From Anseranas semipalmata (Eukaryota; Chordata; Aves; Anseriformes; Anseranatidae), in the NCBI GenBank assembly GCA_013399115.1, contig VXAA01003831.1, positions 299,402 through 363,401 of the forward strand: a stretch of 64,000 bases of DNA. Direction: 5' to 3'. The position numbers and the translations under genes are program-made. Shown here in pieces: positions 39,101 to 52,278 of this stretch; the first letter of the stretch is position 1, and the number at the start of each line of letters is the position of its first letter. The notes beneath the pieces were generated by a model. That model worked only from the letters and a program-made list of their open reading frames with translations, was not told where the DNA came from and did no database searches.

Positions 39101-39808
39101 TAAGCAAAGAAGTATAAAGATAATATTTAAAGATTATAGAATTGAAAAGGTCCTGCAAAAACTGTGTAGCTTGATCAAAACTTGCATGAGGGTAGATGTT
39201 TGACCACTTTCTCCGAGGGAGATAGCTAAAGAAGCAATACCTCTAAGTCTTTCAGCAGGAGAGCCAATAACTGAATCAATGGAGTATAATTCCAGTTTGG
39301 AGAGACCTTAAACTCTTCTAAATCTCCTTTTAAACTAGAAATGAAAAAACAGTAGGGAACAATCCTAGAATGTCAGAGCCTGAGTTAATGCTGTAGGTCT
39401 TTTATATCCTAAACTATCTGATATCAGTGGTAACTTATTGTTCTGGTCTTTGTAGCTTCCTCCCCTCTGGTCTTCTATTTCTGAGAGATTTTTCTGTTCA
39501 GCTCTTTTATTAGGTCTCCCTGGTAAGACAGGTGGCTGCTTGCGCCCCACTTGTTTCACACTGGAAATAAAATCAAATCACAAGAGGCTACAGAAATAAG
39601 TGGCTCATATTTTCACTCTGCTAAAATAAACATTAACTCTGAGCCCTCAGATGTTTTCAGGCGTTCTGACCCAGAATTCATCAGGCACTTGAAATAAACT
39701 ATTAACTATTAACCAGTAAATGGAGGCTGGTATGGCCACATTCTGAGATCAGATATTGCCAAGGAGCAAATGACTCGTGACCTTGACAAACCAGGTTTCT
39801 GATTACAG

Positions 39809-39851
39809 AAAAAAAAAAAAAACAACAACAACAACAACAACAACAAAAAAA
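39809..39851. repeat. A-tract followed by (AAC)n
   Basis: A run of A (39809-39822) passes into about eight AAC units and ends in another short A run. Confidence 0.95.
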
Positions 39852-42236
39852 CCTCTTCATTATCCATTCAGTTTTTGTGCATATTAATTGCATTAATATA
39901 ATCTGGTAACAAATGTAGTGGTAGAAGTAACTGTTCACCAGTGTGTACTGAGGGATTAACAGTCCAGCCTTCAGTTCTGACAACGTTTATTTGAATTAGC
40001 AGAATTGCTTTCTAGCCTTCCTCACAGTCCATTTTTTTTTCAGAAAACAAAACCAAGCTGGTTGTGGGTGGGATCTGAGGAGCTAAACCCTCCATGGGAA
40101 GCGTCCTCTGGGAAGCCACTCATCTTGAAACTGGTGAGAGTGGAAACTGTCCTTTCTACAACACAAAGGATATCATCTACCTGTACCTTAGGTACCGTGC
40201 CAGTAGCTTCATGAACCAGGCTGCCTAAGCTCATCATCGCATTCTCTCTGGCTGCATCTGAACTGAGCTGTGGATACATGATATACCTTGTCCTGAAGTC
40301 AGGGTCCTCTGCTCAGGAGTGCTCCTCTCAACTGGAGCACTCATCCTGGCACCTTCTTTCAGCCTGTCAGCCACAGCTCTTCCTCATCGTTCCCAGAACA
40401 AATGGTTTAGGCATAGGCTGCACAATTGATGAAGACGGGTGTTTTTGAAGGCTTCCTTCAGGAGACCCTGTCTGCTGACTGTAGGTGTCCTCAGGGTGAA
40501 TTATTTTACATTTATTGACAGTATGCATTTCTAGCATGTTTTCCACGTGTTAGCTATCTTTTTGATCCATAAAAATACTTTAGCTGTCACAGTCTGATGC
40601 CTAATAGAGTAGTGTCACCCCAGAAAATCAAATCTCCCTCTTCAAATATGGTTCTTTAAGTATGTCATTAACTGGAGAAAAAAGCTAGCATAGTTTACCC
40701 AGACTTTCAAATGGCTTTAACAGGATTGGCTATATGAGGTTATCAAAAATACTGAATAAGTCAGGGGCCAAGCCAAGCAAACATAGTAGCGATTTTGATA
40801 ATTTCTGTTGTGCACTTTTTCCTTTGAGTCTTCATGTTTCACTTCTGAATTTCCAGATGTTTTTGTTTAAAAATGCACAGTAAGATATTAATTTGGAATG
40901 AACTAAAAGTTTGCACATGATACTGTAGTCTCATGGTTGAATGCTCCAGGTCATTTCCTTAACTCCTTTTCCAGTAAGTAAGATAAAGGAAAAAATGCTT
41001 TCCGCGTGACCCAATTTATGTCAGAGAGAGGAAAGCTGAGTCAATATATCTTCAGCCCTTACTATTGCTAGCAGAAGTCTGTGGGTGGTAATTATGATAG
41101 TCTGAACTACTAGGAGTTGTAGTCATGGATTTGGCGGCAATGTAGGCATACCCATAGAGGCGTTTCTATTTTGGCTAAGAAAATGAGGATTTTAATGTGT
41201 TGCATCAACTTCCTCCCTCTGACTAAGAACATTTTTCATCAGAAGCTGAAAGCAGGAGCTCTCCACTCACATGTGCCATCCCTGGTAGATGGCTTACAAT
41301 TCACACACAGGGTTTTGTCCAAAGTCATGGGAGTCCAATGACTGTGACCCCTGCTTTCTCTGTGATGATGTGAGATGACATCATCACAACCATGAGATGT
41401 GTCAGAATAAATGTCACTTTCTGCACTTCTAAGGGATTTGTAGTGACTGCCCTTTGTGTTAATCTACGACGTAAGCTGGTGCATAGTCTCGCACTACAGT
41501 ACGTGGGGGTTTTGTGAATTTATGTTGTCGCATCTTGAAACACAAACTGGTCCAAGCACAAATGGACATTCAGAATATGGCTGTGTTATGGGGCATGGGA
41601 GCATCTCACTATTGCCAAATTTGGATGCTTAAAATCTCTTGTCTTGTTTTCATGCTTGAAACACCATGCACATCCTTTTGTTGTCCTTTTTTCTGTGTAA
41701 AAGAGAACTTGATGTTCAGACAGGAGGGAGCCACAGCAAACTTGGACAGGTGCTTTTATCTGGACAAGTAGGGAAATCAAGACTGTGCGCAACACCATGC
41801 AGCATACACACCTCAGCAGTATTGGCACAGCCTACAGAGGGGGAATTACTTCTGAAACAAGCTCTTGCAAAGAAAAAAGTGAGCACCATTTCTCTTAGAC
41901 AGAATCTTTCAAAAATCACCTCTGTCAAACACGTAATATGTATTATCAGTACTTGAATTACAAAATAGGATAAAGCATGCTGAATGAATACTTAGCGTAT
42001 GTGTGGTCACAGATCAGTTTAAAAATCGGAAGACGTTTTTTGGAGTTGAGTACTGTTGGTCATGAGGGCACATGGGCAGAAGATGCCAGGGGGAAGCAGC
42101 GTAAGGTCGCTTTGACGTCACCCCTTCTACAGGGTGAAACCCCAAGGTGTGGAGCAGCAGCAAAGAGGAGGGTATGAAAACAGAATTTGTGCAGGAAAAA
42201 AAAAAAAACACCACCTATAGTAAAGCGAAGCTCTGG

Positions 42237-42400
42237 GTCCCTGCCCTGCGGGGGTGTTGGGGTTTCACGCGGGGACTTTCCGCAGAAACAGGAGCGGGAG
42301 CCCCGCAGGTGGAGAGCGGGGCTCGGCTGCTGTTCCTGCCCAGGCGCCGCGAGGTGGCAGCAAGCATTCTCCTATGGGCTCCTGCGCACCTGCGAGGGCA
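42237..42400. other. Isolated GC-rich patch
   Basis: A GC- and CpG-rich segment surrounded by AT-rich DNA, holding the CTCF-like core. A TATA-like TTTATATATA follows at about 42580-42590. It could be a small promoter or enhancer; no associated exon is recognisable. Confidence 0.45.
42347..42360 (+). promoter_or_regulatory. Candidate CTCF site, exact core match
   Basis: CCGCGAGGTGGCAG matches the vertebrate CTCF core CCGCGNGGNGGCAG at every fixed position. It sits inside an isolated GC-rich patch (about 42237-42400) in otherwise AT-rich intergenic DNA. CTCF anchors chromatin loops in the orientation of its motif; here the motif is on the plus strand, on the upstream side of RAB20. Binding is inferred. 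Confidence 0.6.
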
Positions 42401-42999
42401 GTATCAAGGTTGGTTTTTTTTTTTCGTTATCGGTAATCATTAATTACTAAACGAGTGCTTGCTTCTCTGCCAGGGCTCCCCCGGGGGTCCCCAGTGAGGA
42501 TCAGTCTGGGATGCTTTCCCAGATGTTCGATGCTTTGGGCTTCTGCTCCGCTCGACCCTTCCCTCTTCCCAGTTTTGTTTTTATATATACGGGTGCGGGT
42601 TTAGTGGCTTCAGAGCAGGTGTACTGGTGAAATCAAGACAAGTTCCCCCTTGAGTTTGGAGCAGATTAGCCAGGCCAAAGAGCTGATTATGAGTGAATGC
42701 AGAGGAGAAGGACCATAAGTGAGTTCACTGAACATCTATCTGCTCAGCAGCAAGATTCGTGTGTTTTGCTGGGGTCACCAGGAGTGTTTTGTTTATTGCT
42801 CGCTCATGTGAGAGTGCCAACAAACAACCTTCTAAATCCCAACAATTCTCAGTGGTACCATGGGAGACACCCAAGCTGCCTGCGCTTTTCTGATGTTCTT
42901 CTCACAGGATCACTTTTAAGCACGACACCAGGTCCCAAATAAAAATGGGCTTTGGGGCAGTTGATGGCACACTTGTGACCTCGTTCAGGGCCCTCACAC

Positions 43000-43270
43000 T
43001 AAGCCCAGGGAGACCTGGCAGCCTGAAGCCAGGACTCACGCCCTCGAGCTGCCCGCAGGGCTGGCCAGGCCTGGTGGGCCTGCTGGCCGGGCCTCAGCTG
43101 GGCGCTGGTCTCGGCGACGCCGAGGCGCAGGCCGGGGGAGCGAGGGCCGCAGCAGGACCGTGTGTCTCTGCCGGGGGTGTTGGGAGGCACCACGGTGCTT
43201 TTAACCCCCCTCACCAAGCCCAACCCAGCGCACAACAGCGTCACGGAGCTGCAGGGATGTTGTGGCAAGG
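43000..43270. other. GC-rich patch without recognised gene
   Basis: GC-rich sequence with repeated GGCC words and several CpG. Both strands are open for 120-130 codons, but the translations are low-complexity in Gly, Ala and Pro, which follows from base composition. I do not call a gene. Confidence 0.5.
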
Positions 43271-45189
43271 AGGGGCCGGCTTTTATTCTATCTGGATGCG
43301 GCTCTGCTACCACTGCTCTGAATATGAATGATCCCATCCACAAATTAAACTGAAAGCTTATCACAGCAAGAAATATTTGATGAAGACTTATGATTCAAAC
43401 AGCAGAGATCGCCCAGGTTGTTCACCCTCTGGCAAAGCTCCGCTGGTAAGAGCTTTGAAGGTGCTGTGGTGCAGATGGGGAGTCTCATCCCCTGGATAGT
43501 CACAGCAGGAGCCCACGGATCATTTGTATTGCTGTCACACTATGCTGAGATGCTGACATGCTCTGGATATTGCTGCTCTTGTTCCCTATCACAGGCCAGA
43601 GTCTACCACTGTAATAATCAAGAATGACCATGAACCTTGGAAGGAAAAGGTTTAGGGGCCACTGCTGAATTGCGAGAGACGAAGGAGGTTATACTATTTT
43701 TAGACCGTTGATAAAATGGTCATTTGATTCATTATTTCCCAGAATAATCTGGTACCATTAAGGCAGCCGTATGAATAACCAGCCCAGTGGAAATGACTTC
43801 TCATGGTCTCTGAACTGGACGAAGCGTTGACAGGGGGCACTGGTCAGCTGATGGTAAAGGGTTAGTCCCAGTTCCCACTGCCAGTAGCCCAGGGGTGTGC
43901 ATGAGCATCCAGAGGCAGCCACCATGGCCCTGTGGTTGTCATGACAGCACAGGGACTGCTGCTGTTTGGGGATTCGGGGACCAGCGTGAGACTCCTCTTC
44001 ACGCCTGGTCTAAATGGATGCCGAGTGCAAGATCCCTTGGGTTTTGTGCAGGATGCAAACAGCCACCTCCATGTTTATGGCACTGAAATGAGAGGATTTC
44101 CATCCTTCAGTCTTTTTTTTTTTTTTTTGCCTTGCTTTTACAGCAAGTTCTCTGTTATCAGTACTCTTCCCAAGGATACTTTACATAAAAAAGCAATAGC
44201 GATGTCATTGCATTCAGAAAATGTTCGCGTGTGCAGTCAGACACTGTTAAGATCACACTCACTTTTCTGGAAAACTTGTTTGCTGTTTGTTTCTGACAAG
44301 CACAGTGACTGACAGCATCCCTTAAAGACATGAAAACAAATACCTTCCTTTAAAGCATGCTTTGTATTCCTCGCTTCCCCTCTCACAGATGTGCCAGCAC
44401 AGCACAAACCCTGCTCCCTCCTGCACAGGCACATACCTTGCTGAATTTTGTTGTGAACAAAACCTTTGTCAGGTGCCCCTATTTTGTTTCCTCACCTACC
44501 TTGGAAATTACCTTCTGACTGGACTAAGACAGCATGAAAAAACACTGCCATCTTTATACTAAGGAAGTATATAAATAATTCTCAGTCAGCTGTGGTTTAA
44601 ATATTCTAGTGTCTTAACCCAACTTGCACAGCAGAAGTCAAACTAAAGAAAGAGCAAGTGGGAGCAAAAATGAGCACCAGATCTCCTTCGATGCAAACTG
44701 TGGTGCTGAGCGTTTTAGGTGTTTTTTTCCATCCATCTTTAATTAAGCTTAATGATAATGTGTGGTTTCTCAAATGTATTTTAATGGTGCAGGTTGCTCC
44801 GGGTGAGTAAAAAAATCTCCACAGCTGCTACAGGGCTCTGTCAGCCCTGGGCATGGGAGTAGCACTTGCACAGTAAGTGTTACTCTGTTATCTGCAGCAA
44901 GTTAGAAATAGTTTTCCAAGCAGTGAGGCGCCTTCTTTTCAATTTATCAGTGACGCTGCCTGCTAACGGGTTATTAGAAAGAAGAGCCACTTTTGCTTCT
45001 GCTGTATTAAAATGCAGAGGACAGGAAAAATCATTGCTTTCCAAACTGAAACAAAATATCTTCAGTTCCTGCTTGCTGTGCATTGTGAATTTGTTTGCAC
45101 TGCTCTTGAGAACCAAGTAAGCAGAATTTGATAAATACAACTAAGAGGAAGTATTTTTTTCAGGTTCATGAAAATGAGCTACTGGTTCA

Positions 45190-45243
45190 TTCTTCTTCCT
45201 TTCTCTCTCTTTCTGTTTTTCTCTCTCTCTTCTTTCCTTCTTT
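45190..45243. repeat. Pyrimidine (CT-rich) tract
   Basis: About 54 bases on the plus strand are almost all T and C with short CT runs and one G. Such mirror-like polypyrimidine tracts can form triplex DNA. Confidence 0.85.
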
Positions 45244-45960
45244 AATGATTACTGATTTATTTTCAACTATAAAACAGCACTGGCAGGAAATTCTGTGTGA
45301 GACACAGCAAGTTCACAGGTAAGATGCAGACTCGGAACTTGTGTCAGGAGAACTAAAAGGCAGCAAAGCATTTCTGTATCTAAATATACCTCTTAGGACA
45401 TTTAAGGAAATAACTGAAAATATTAGAGAAAGAAGATTCTTAATCTGATACTTTGCTTTACTTAACGTTCAGATGTAGCCAGGCTAGATTTAACTGAACA
45501 TGGGCTTATGACTTTTTTTTGTAATAGGAACACAGTACACTGTTGTAAGCCATTAGAAATAGAGACTTAAAGCGACTAGCTGAAAAGTTGACTTACTTTC
45601 AAGGAGCTGGAGTCTGACACCATTTTCAGTATTGTAAATGCTAATACAAGCTGAATAATTTCAATGCAACAACTAGAGCAATTCTGAAAGTTAAGTAACT
45701 TTTTTGTGGGGCATTTTGAAGCTGGGAGAGTTACATCTATATGGCAATCGAAACATCTCTGAAGTCTAGGTGAAATTAAATTCTGCATGAGCTTCTGGGA
45801 AATTACAAAAGAAGATCTAGTTTTTCCATATCAAAATGGGATAATTCAGCTTTTTCAGCCTGGAGGCTGGCTAAGTCTTTTAGCAGTGGTATATGTTAGC
45901 ACAATAATATTCCATTGGTTTATATTCTGTCAATTAAATGCACACACTCTAGTTGCAATA

Positions 45961-46033
45961 AATAAAATAAAATAAAATAAAATAAAATAAAATAAAATAA
46001 AATAAAATAAAATAAAATAAAATAAAATAAAAT
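45961..46033. repeat. Pentanucleotide microsatellite (AAAAT)n
   Basis: About 14.6 uninterrupted copies of a five-base unit (AATAA in plus-strand register). Long pure arrays like this are usually length-polymorphic. Confidence 0.98.
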
Positions 46034-47217
46034 GTTTGGGATAACTGTTTTTACTTGGATACCTAAAATTAGATACCTAAATTCGTAGGGCTAATGAGAC
46101 AGACTCTATTAAAAATATGTTCCATCAGGCCAAATTCATAGCTGTCAAGTCACTATTCTGTTACAGACTCTGGCTGATTATTTCTACTTTTGGTCTCCCA
46201 GCTCCCTAGACTAATAGAGATTTATATGTTCATTAAAGAGCTGAAGTGATGAGCTTCAAAATTATTTTCCTTTAAAACTGTAGAGCAAAAGTTCAGAAAA
46301 TAAACCTGTGTGTGTGTTTCTTTGACAAGGGAATTCTGATCAGAATAGATAATCTCTTTTTACATACTTGAGTGGGGCTGTAACAGAAAAAATTATCCCA
46401 ATGTAAACCATGTACATTAACCAAACTGTGTGCAACCTGTGCTGCTAAAGGAGTAACAGAGAGCTGCAGCAGGCAAAATGCATTGTAATTCATACTGAAC
46501 AAAAGAAACTGTTGTATGTCTGTTCAGCCAAATCATACGTGTCACTTTCTGAAGTCAAAATGAAGTAATGATACTGTAACTAACATATTTAATTTGTTTT
46601 TCATTTTTCCCATAGTTGCCAGTCTTCCAAACAGCTTGTTAAATCTCCCAAAGCTACATATATAATGAATTTTTGATAGTTGAGGTTACAGATTTTCTCA
46701 TGCATCTGAGCAGGGTGGGTTCCAGAACATCTCCATTAATTTTAGCAGGAGCAGTTCTCCGCAGTATTTCTTGCTCTGCTGAACACTCCTAATTTTGATT
46801 CATTCAGTTGGCATTTTGAGCTGAAGGCAAAAAATAAGAAAGGGTTATTGCAAAGTCTTCATTAACTCATTGGGACTATGCCTGCCTAAAACCTTAGGAG
46901 TGACTTTCTTCTTTGTTATTATTCATATTCTTTCACTGTTACATCTCTTAATTCATGTCTCCAACAAAGAGAATAATACAGACCTAATCTTCCAAATTTT
47001 ATTTGACAATCTCTAGTGAAATTTGCTGAAACACACAAACTCACAATTTGCTGAGACAAGCAAATGATAATCATATTCCATAAATTTTACTTGCATGCAA
47101 TTCACATGCTTCTCTCAAAGTGCTAGTGGAGCCCAGCATGGTTCAGGATTATTTGCTTCTAGAAATCCTGTACAGATTATTTGGTTAACCACCCCTCACT
47201 CTGGTACAGAAAAAATT

Positions 47218-48000
47218 CACAGAATTGTAGAATTACAGAACAACTGAGGCTGGGACCTCTGGAGCTAATTTGGTCCACCTACTCTGCTCAAGCAGGGACA
47301 CCTAGAACAGGCTGCCCAGGACCATGTCCAGGCAGCTTTTGAAGACCTCCAAGGACACCTCCCTGGGAGACCCCACAACCTCTCTGAACAGCCTGTACCA
47401 GGGCTCCGTCACCTGCACAGCACAGAAGTGCTTCCCGGTGTTCAGAGGGAGCCTCCTGTGCTCCAGTTTGTGCCCATTGCCTCTGGTCCTGGCACTGGGC
47501 ACCACTGAAAAGAGCCTGGCTCCATCCTCTTTGCACCCTCCCTTCAGGTATTTACAGACATTGGTGAGATCCCCCTGAGCCTCCTCTTCTCCAGGCTGAG
47601 CAGCCCCAGCTCTCCCAGCCTCTCCTCACAGGAGAGGTGCTCCAGGCCCTTCATCACCTTGGTGGCCCTCCCTTGGACTGTCTCCAGCATGTCCAGGTCT
47701 CTCTTCACAGAATTCTTGTACTGGGGGCCCAGCACTGGGCACAGTGCTCCAGGTGTGGCCTCACCAATGCTGAGCAGAGGGGAAGGATCACCTCTCTTGA
47801 CCTGCTGGTGGTGCTTTACCTAGTGCAGCCCAAGATACAATTAGCCTTCTTTGCCACAAGAGCACACTGCTGGCTCGTGTTCTACTCGGTGTCCACCAGG
47901 ACCCCCAGATCCTTTTCTGCAGAGCTGCTTTCCAGCTAGGTGGCCCCTGGCATGTGGGTTGTTGCAGGACTTCGCACTCAAACTCCTTGTTGAACTAATT
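47218..48000 (-). mobile_element. CR1 LINE, 5'-truncated minus-strand copy
   Basis: Read on the minus strand, it runs from a CR1-type ORF2 and spacer portion (right, near 48000) to the 3' end (left, near 47218). Readable fragments include [18 protein letters not shown] and [21 protein letters not shown] (frame at 47544-47735), and EPWYRLFREVVGSP (47302-47505). The fragments lie in different frames, so the copy is decayed. The right part has the usual CR1 text for GGCCCAGCACTGGGCACAGT and TGCAGGACTTCGCACT. It contains no complete domain. Confidence 0.92.
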
Positions 48001-51000
48001 CAGCTGTGAACACCGTGTTTCCAAGTGTCGAAGAACTGAAGTGTGCAAAAAGAATGGATAAGATGAAGACTGTCTTTAACAGGATTGAAGTGAGGCTAAG
48101 AGAGTGTCAAACCAAGTTAGATCAATTGTTCTCATCCTTGGAAGCAAGGTAATAGTTCTACCACAAGTTGGCCCACACTGAGACCTTCTCCACTCAATAC
48201 CAGTAGCCAGTCTGGAGGGCAGGTAAATGAAACTGCTTCTGCAGGGTGTGGAAAGATTACCAGTGACAGACTCTTTGGCTCCCACATCTTCGTGGTATTA
48301 CAAGGTGTAGAAGGCAACAATAAGCAACCTTGGGCTGTGTCCACATTGCAGGAGTTCCCCCCCCTTGATCCCACACCTCAAAAAATGTAATACTGCGTTG
48401 TCTCTGTTTGGTCAGACATGCTTCTTCACCAAACCATTTTAGGAGTGTGTTCTGGAAAACCCAAAGCATTTATTCCGTACTACCACAGCTTTCCAAGGAA
48501 TGAAGAACAGATTTTTTTTCCTGGCTCACTTAATTGCATCTGGACACTTCCTAGAAAGTGTAAAAAGAAGCTTCTGTGTCCCCAGCCAACCTCACAGGAC
48601 CACCTGGCCAGTGCAACTGTTCAGTGAATAAGATCCTCTGTGCAGTTCTGCTGAGCTCCTGTTACCAACAGACCATAAAAAAAAAAAAAAAAAAAAAAAG
48701 TGTGTGTGGTGAACCTATGCAAAACTCCAGAGAAAGTTTTAAATCTGGAATAAGATTTTTACCATGTTATTATGCTGTGTTACCTTATGGGTTACTTTCT
48801 TTTCCCTCTGTGGCAGTACTGCAGTACTTTGTGTTTTACTTGCTGGGGTTGCGCATTAGGGTTTACATTTTGTATGCCATTGGCCAAATGTTCAAGCCAA
48901 CATACCCAGGATGGCATGCTCACAGCCTTTTTTCAGGCTCTTATATGTCAAGTGGTATAAAGCATGAGCAACTGTGACCAGCTGCACTCCCATCCTACTC
49001 CATGGACACCAAAAAATGCAGAACCTGCAACTTAGCAAATGGATGTATTCCAGGGATTTGAAGGAAGAAACTGGATCCTTCTTCACTCTATGAGATACTT
49101 GAATGGCATAACACTGTCAGAAAATTTTGTAGCATAGTTGGATAAATTGAAGTTTGAGGAAAATAATTGCTAATCTCCAACTTAAAATAATTTTTCAGAT
49201 CTATAACATTTTGCTAATTAATTATACATGCATTTTATGATACTTAGCTAGTTCTTATTAGCTCTGGTTGATGACAGCGCACTTGAAACTTTTCCATGTA
49301 CTGGTAACTGGAACAATTCAGATTTAACCTCATTCCAGACTGATACTATTATCCCTTGATTCCTTTCTCCTGCAAATTTTGATTAACAACAGAACAGTTC
49401 CTCCCACCCCATGGTTTTCAAGTTTCCTTTACAGCCTGTTGTGTGAAAGTTCAGCCAATAAATTACTTGCCTGGTTTTCCTTATCCCTTCCTTTATTCAT
49501 TTGTTACCAAAAGAAAGGACACAAAATTAGTCAGAACTTATCCTCGTGAAAGCTGTTAATTTGCCCTTAAATCATAAGCATCTAAAGATTTTATCATTCT
49601 CAATATTTGCTAATTATTATTCTCAGTAATGAGAATAGATTGGTTGGTATTTCTCTGGAATTTCTTTAGCACAAATACAGTGTTAGTATTTCCATTCTTC
49701 AGGATAATGCAAAAATAAAATATCTATAACTTAACTGGTATTTCTAGGGCTAGAGTTAGTCAGGGCTAGGGTTTCACCTCAGCATGGCCTAATATATGTG
49801 AGATGATCACTTGTAGCTATTTAATAACAAGTCAGTTGTTCCATTCCTTATCACTCCTGGATGACAGCCATCCAGTCCTGATGGTTACTGTAAATGTCGA
49901 TCTCAAGTCCTTCTGACACTTAATTTGTATGCCTTCAGAATTGTATTCTACTTTTGTTACCTGCAAAGAGGGATGTCCAAGGACAGCAAATGTTGAATTA
50001 TTGCCACCAACCTTTGGGAGCAAAAGTCTGAGCTAGTACCCTATGTTCTCTTTAAGCATAATGGAAGGAAACAGAGGACTTTTCTCTCAGTTGCCTAACT
50101 TTTCAAGGGCATTCATTCCTTCATTTTAGGATGACACATATCATCTTTGATTGGTGCATTTGCTTGGTCATTGATTACAAAAGGAGCCTACACTGAGAAC
50201 CTGAGGCTAAATACTTCACCTTCCGACACCTAAATTAAAGCACATGAATTCTACTCTTACCTTCAACCTTCATAAGAAATGCACCTGCCAAGAGGTTTTG
50301 GGCATGTACACAAGAAAACACACACTAGCCTTTTCACAGCCAATGGTGTAAGTTCAAATCTGATTGTGTCTACAATCAAAAATGTAGATTGGTGTGTCCA
50401 TACTTCCTCACAAGGCATTTGTGTAGAAGGGACTTGACAAGGCATTACAGTCACCAAAGAAATTTCTAGTCCATCCACACCCCCGCAGAAGAATAACAGC
50501 ATAATCAAGCACAGAGTTGAAGTGAAGTGTTCCAGTTCAGACTTTATTGTAGCTAAAAAGTGGATGAACTGGGTTTGCCACTGTGACCTATTGACTATAG
50601 TAGCCTGGAAAAAAGAAGAAATCCTCCTGTTCTCTTCGGCAGAGAGAAGGAGCAGACAGCTGCTGAATGGTTATAGATTAAATCACCACAGCTATTTGGT
50701 CCAGTGCAGGTGAGTCAGAGACCTAAAAAGGCCAACGCTTCTTGGCACAGTTCACAAACTTTGCTTGGAAAGAGCTTAAGTGATGATCCAGTGCACATAG
50801 TTTAGCAAGGGGTCAAAATGCAAAGCCTCAACAAAGAACAAAAATCTCTCTTGTACAAATCTTTGAAACCCTAAATAACAATTTCCCTCTTTCCTTAAAA
50901 AACATCAATTCATCTTACATCTTGACAAAGTTGCAAAAGTTATTACTTCTACAGTAATAGTACCTACAGGTTTGGAGCAAGACCAACACCCTGGCTGTGC

Positions 51001-51328
51001 TGAACACTGGATAGCACCTGGTACCTGTTCCAGTAAGCTCACCTCACCCTCACTCTAGGGAGCTAACTTCAATGCAGAACATGCATAGACACATGCATGA
51101 AGTACTACCTGTAGCTATTAAGCATGACTGAGAGATTCAAGCGATGTGCCGCAAAACACGGTTAGAAGAATTTTGGGTGAGAACATGCTGTTGACCAAGT
51201 ACATATGCAGCTGCCTAGGAGGACAACTTTGGGTCTGCAAGTTCTTAACCCTGTGCTTAACTTTGAGCATATCAATACCTTCCTACCCACCCTGGAAATT
51301 GGTTTGCACACTCAAAGTTAGACAGGTC
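48001..51328. other. Intergenic DNA between two CR1 copies
   Basis: I see only the A-tract at 48677-48699. No exon, RNA gene or further repeat is recognisable. Confidence 0.55.
48677..48699. repeat. A-tract of 23 bases
   Basis: A pure A run followed by GTGTGTGTG. No coding remnant of a processed pseudogene is readable to its left. Confidence 0.95.
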
Positions 51329-51528
51329 ATAGTATCACAGAATATCCCAAGTTGGAAGGGACCCTCAAGGATCATTGAGTGCAACTCCCGGCTCCACACA
51401 GGACCACCCAAAAACCAGACAGTATGCCTGAGAGCGTTGTCCAAACACTTCTTGAACTCTGGCGGGCTGGGTGCTGTGACCACTTCCCTGGGGAGCCTGT
51501 TCCAGTGCTCGACCACCCTCTTGGTGAA
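51329..51528 (-). mobile_element. CR1 LINE, short 3' fragment
   Basis: About 200 bases at the 3' end of a CR1 element, inserted on the minus strand. The left edge has the CR1 terminal pattern TATCACAGAATATCCCAAGT, and the coding remnant [13 protein letters not shown] is readable from the right. Similarity stops after TTGGTGAA near 51528. Next to it is a C-tract of about 11 bases (51593-51603). Confidence 0.9.
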
Positions 51529-52278
51529 TGCATATGCCTGTGCAGGTCCTACCATGAGAAAGGTGGAATGGAAATAAGCAGTGTAATACACGCCCCCCCC
51601 CCCTTACTTTTGTGTTGATGGTAAATAAAGTTCCCATCTCCCCACTTGTGCCTTTGATATAAAGGATGATTTTAGCAAACTGTATGAGCACATTCACACC
51701 AGCACAGAATGACACACATGCATTGTGTGTTGGAAAGAAAGCATTTTACAGAATTAGAAAGCCACCATCTGTACATTTGCATTTTCAGTACTTGCAAACT
51801 GTCTTATGGCTTTCTGCTTAAAGCTTCCAGCAAAACAGATACCGTTCTTAATGCTGGTTACAGCCCTGGAGAGGTTTCTCCTAGCTGGATGCTCACTTAA
51901 CTACAATCACAGACCTAGATGCTCTTTAAATTTCTTTATAGTGGGTGGATTCCAACACTGCTGTTTTAATTCATCTCTTTGGCACACTTACTAGTTACAG
52001 GCTTTACCTGTTTCCTCTTAGAGACCTCATAGTTTGGCTGCTGTAGAACCAGAGACTCTTCACCCATACAAAGATTCTTTAGCTGCCCCTTGCCCATAGC
52101 TCCAAGCTTGTGAGCATTTGAGTATTTTATTTTCTCACTTCTGCCACCTGTGAGACAGAGTCATACAGACTTGCAGGCACTCCAAAAATCATTTCTGTTT
52201 GTTTTAACTAGCAGAAATATTGGAAGAACCATGTAAAAGCTAAAAACCAAATGCTACCCTTCAATCTTTTATTTTCAG

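Larger units (their letters stand above)
30271..42236. other. Intergenic DNA upstream of RAB20, no gene recognised
   Basis: Mostly AT-rich unique sequence. Apart from the hairpins at 32482 and 36090, a G-tract (37125-37136) and the (AAC)n repeat, I see no mobile element or RNA gene. The longest open frame without an explanation is 179 codons on the minus strand (31398-31937). It resembles no family I know and can be explained by chance. A minus-strand frame at 40040-40279 has some coding character but no assigned identity. Confidence 0.55.
42401..47217. other. Intergenic DNA with microsatellites, no gene recognised
   Basis: Contains the GC-rich patch at 43000-43270, a T-tract (about 44112-44128), the CT tract and the (AAAAT)n array. 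The open frames are short and have no recognisable domains. Confidence 0.55.

Noticed and set aside
42945..43364. Overlapping 120-130 codon frames on both strands
   Set aside because: Explained by GC-rich composition with few stop codons.
43827..43840. Second CTCF-like site (CAGGGGGCAC)
   Set aside because: Only about 10 of 14 consensus positions fit; not distinguishable from chance.
48661..48710. A-tract as the tail of a processed pseudogene
   Set aside because: No coding remnant is readable to its left and no target-site duplication is evident.
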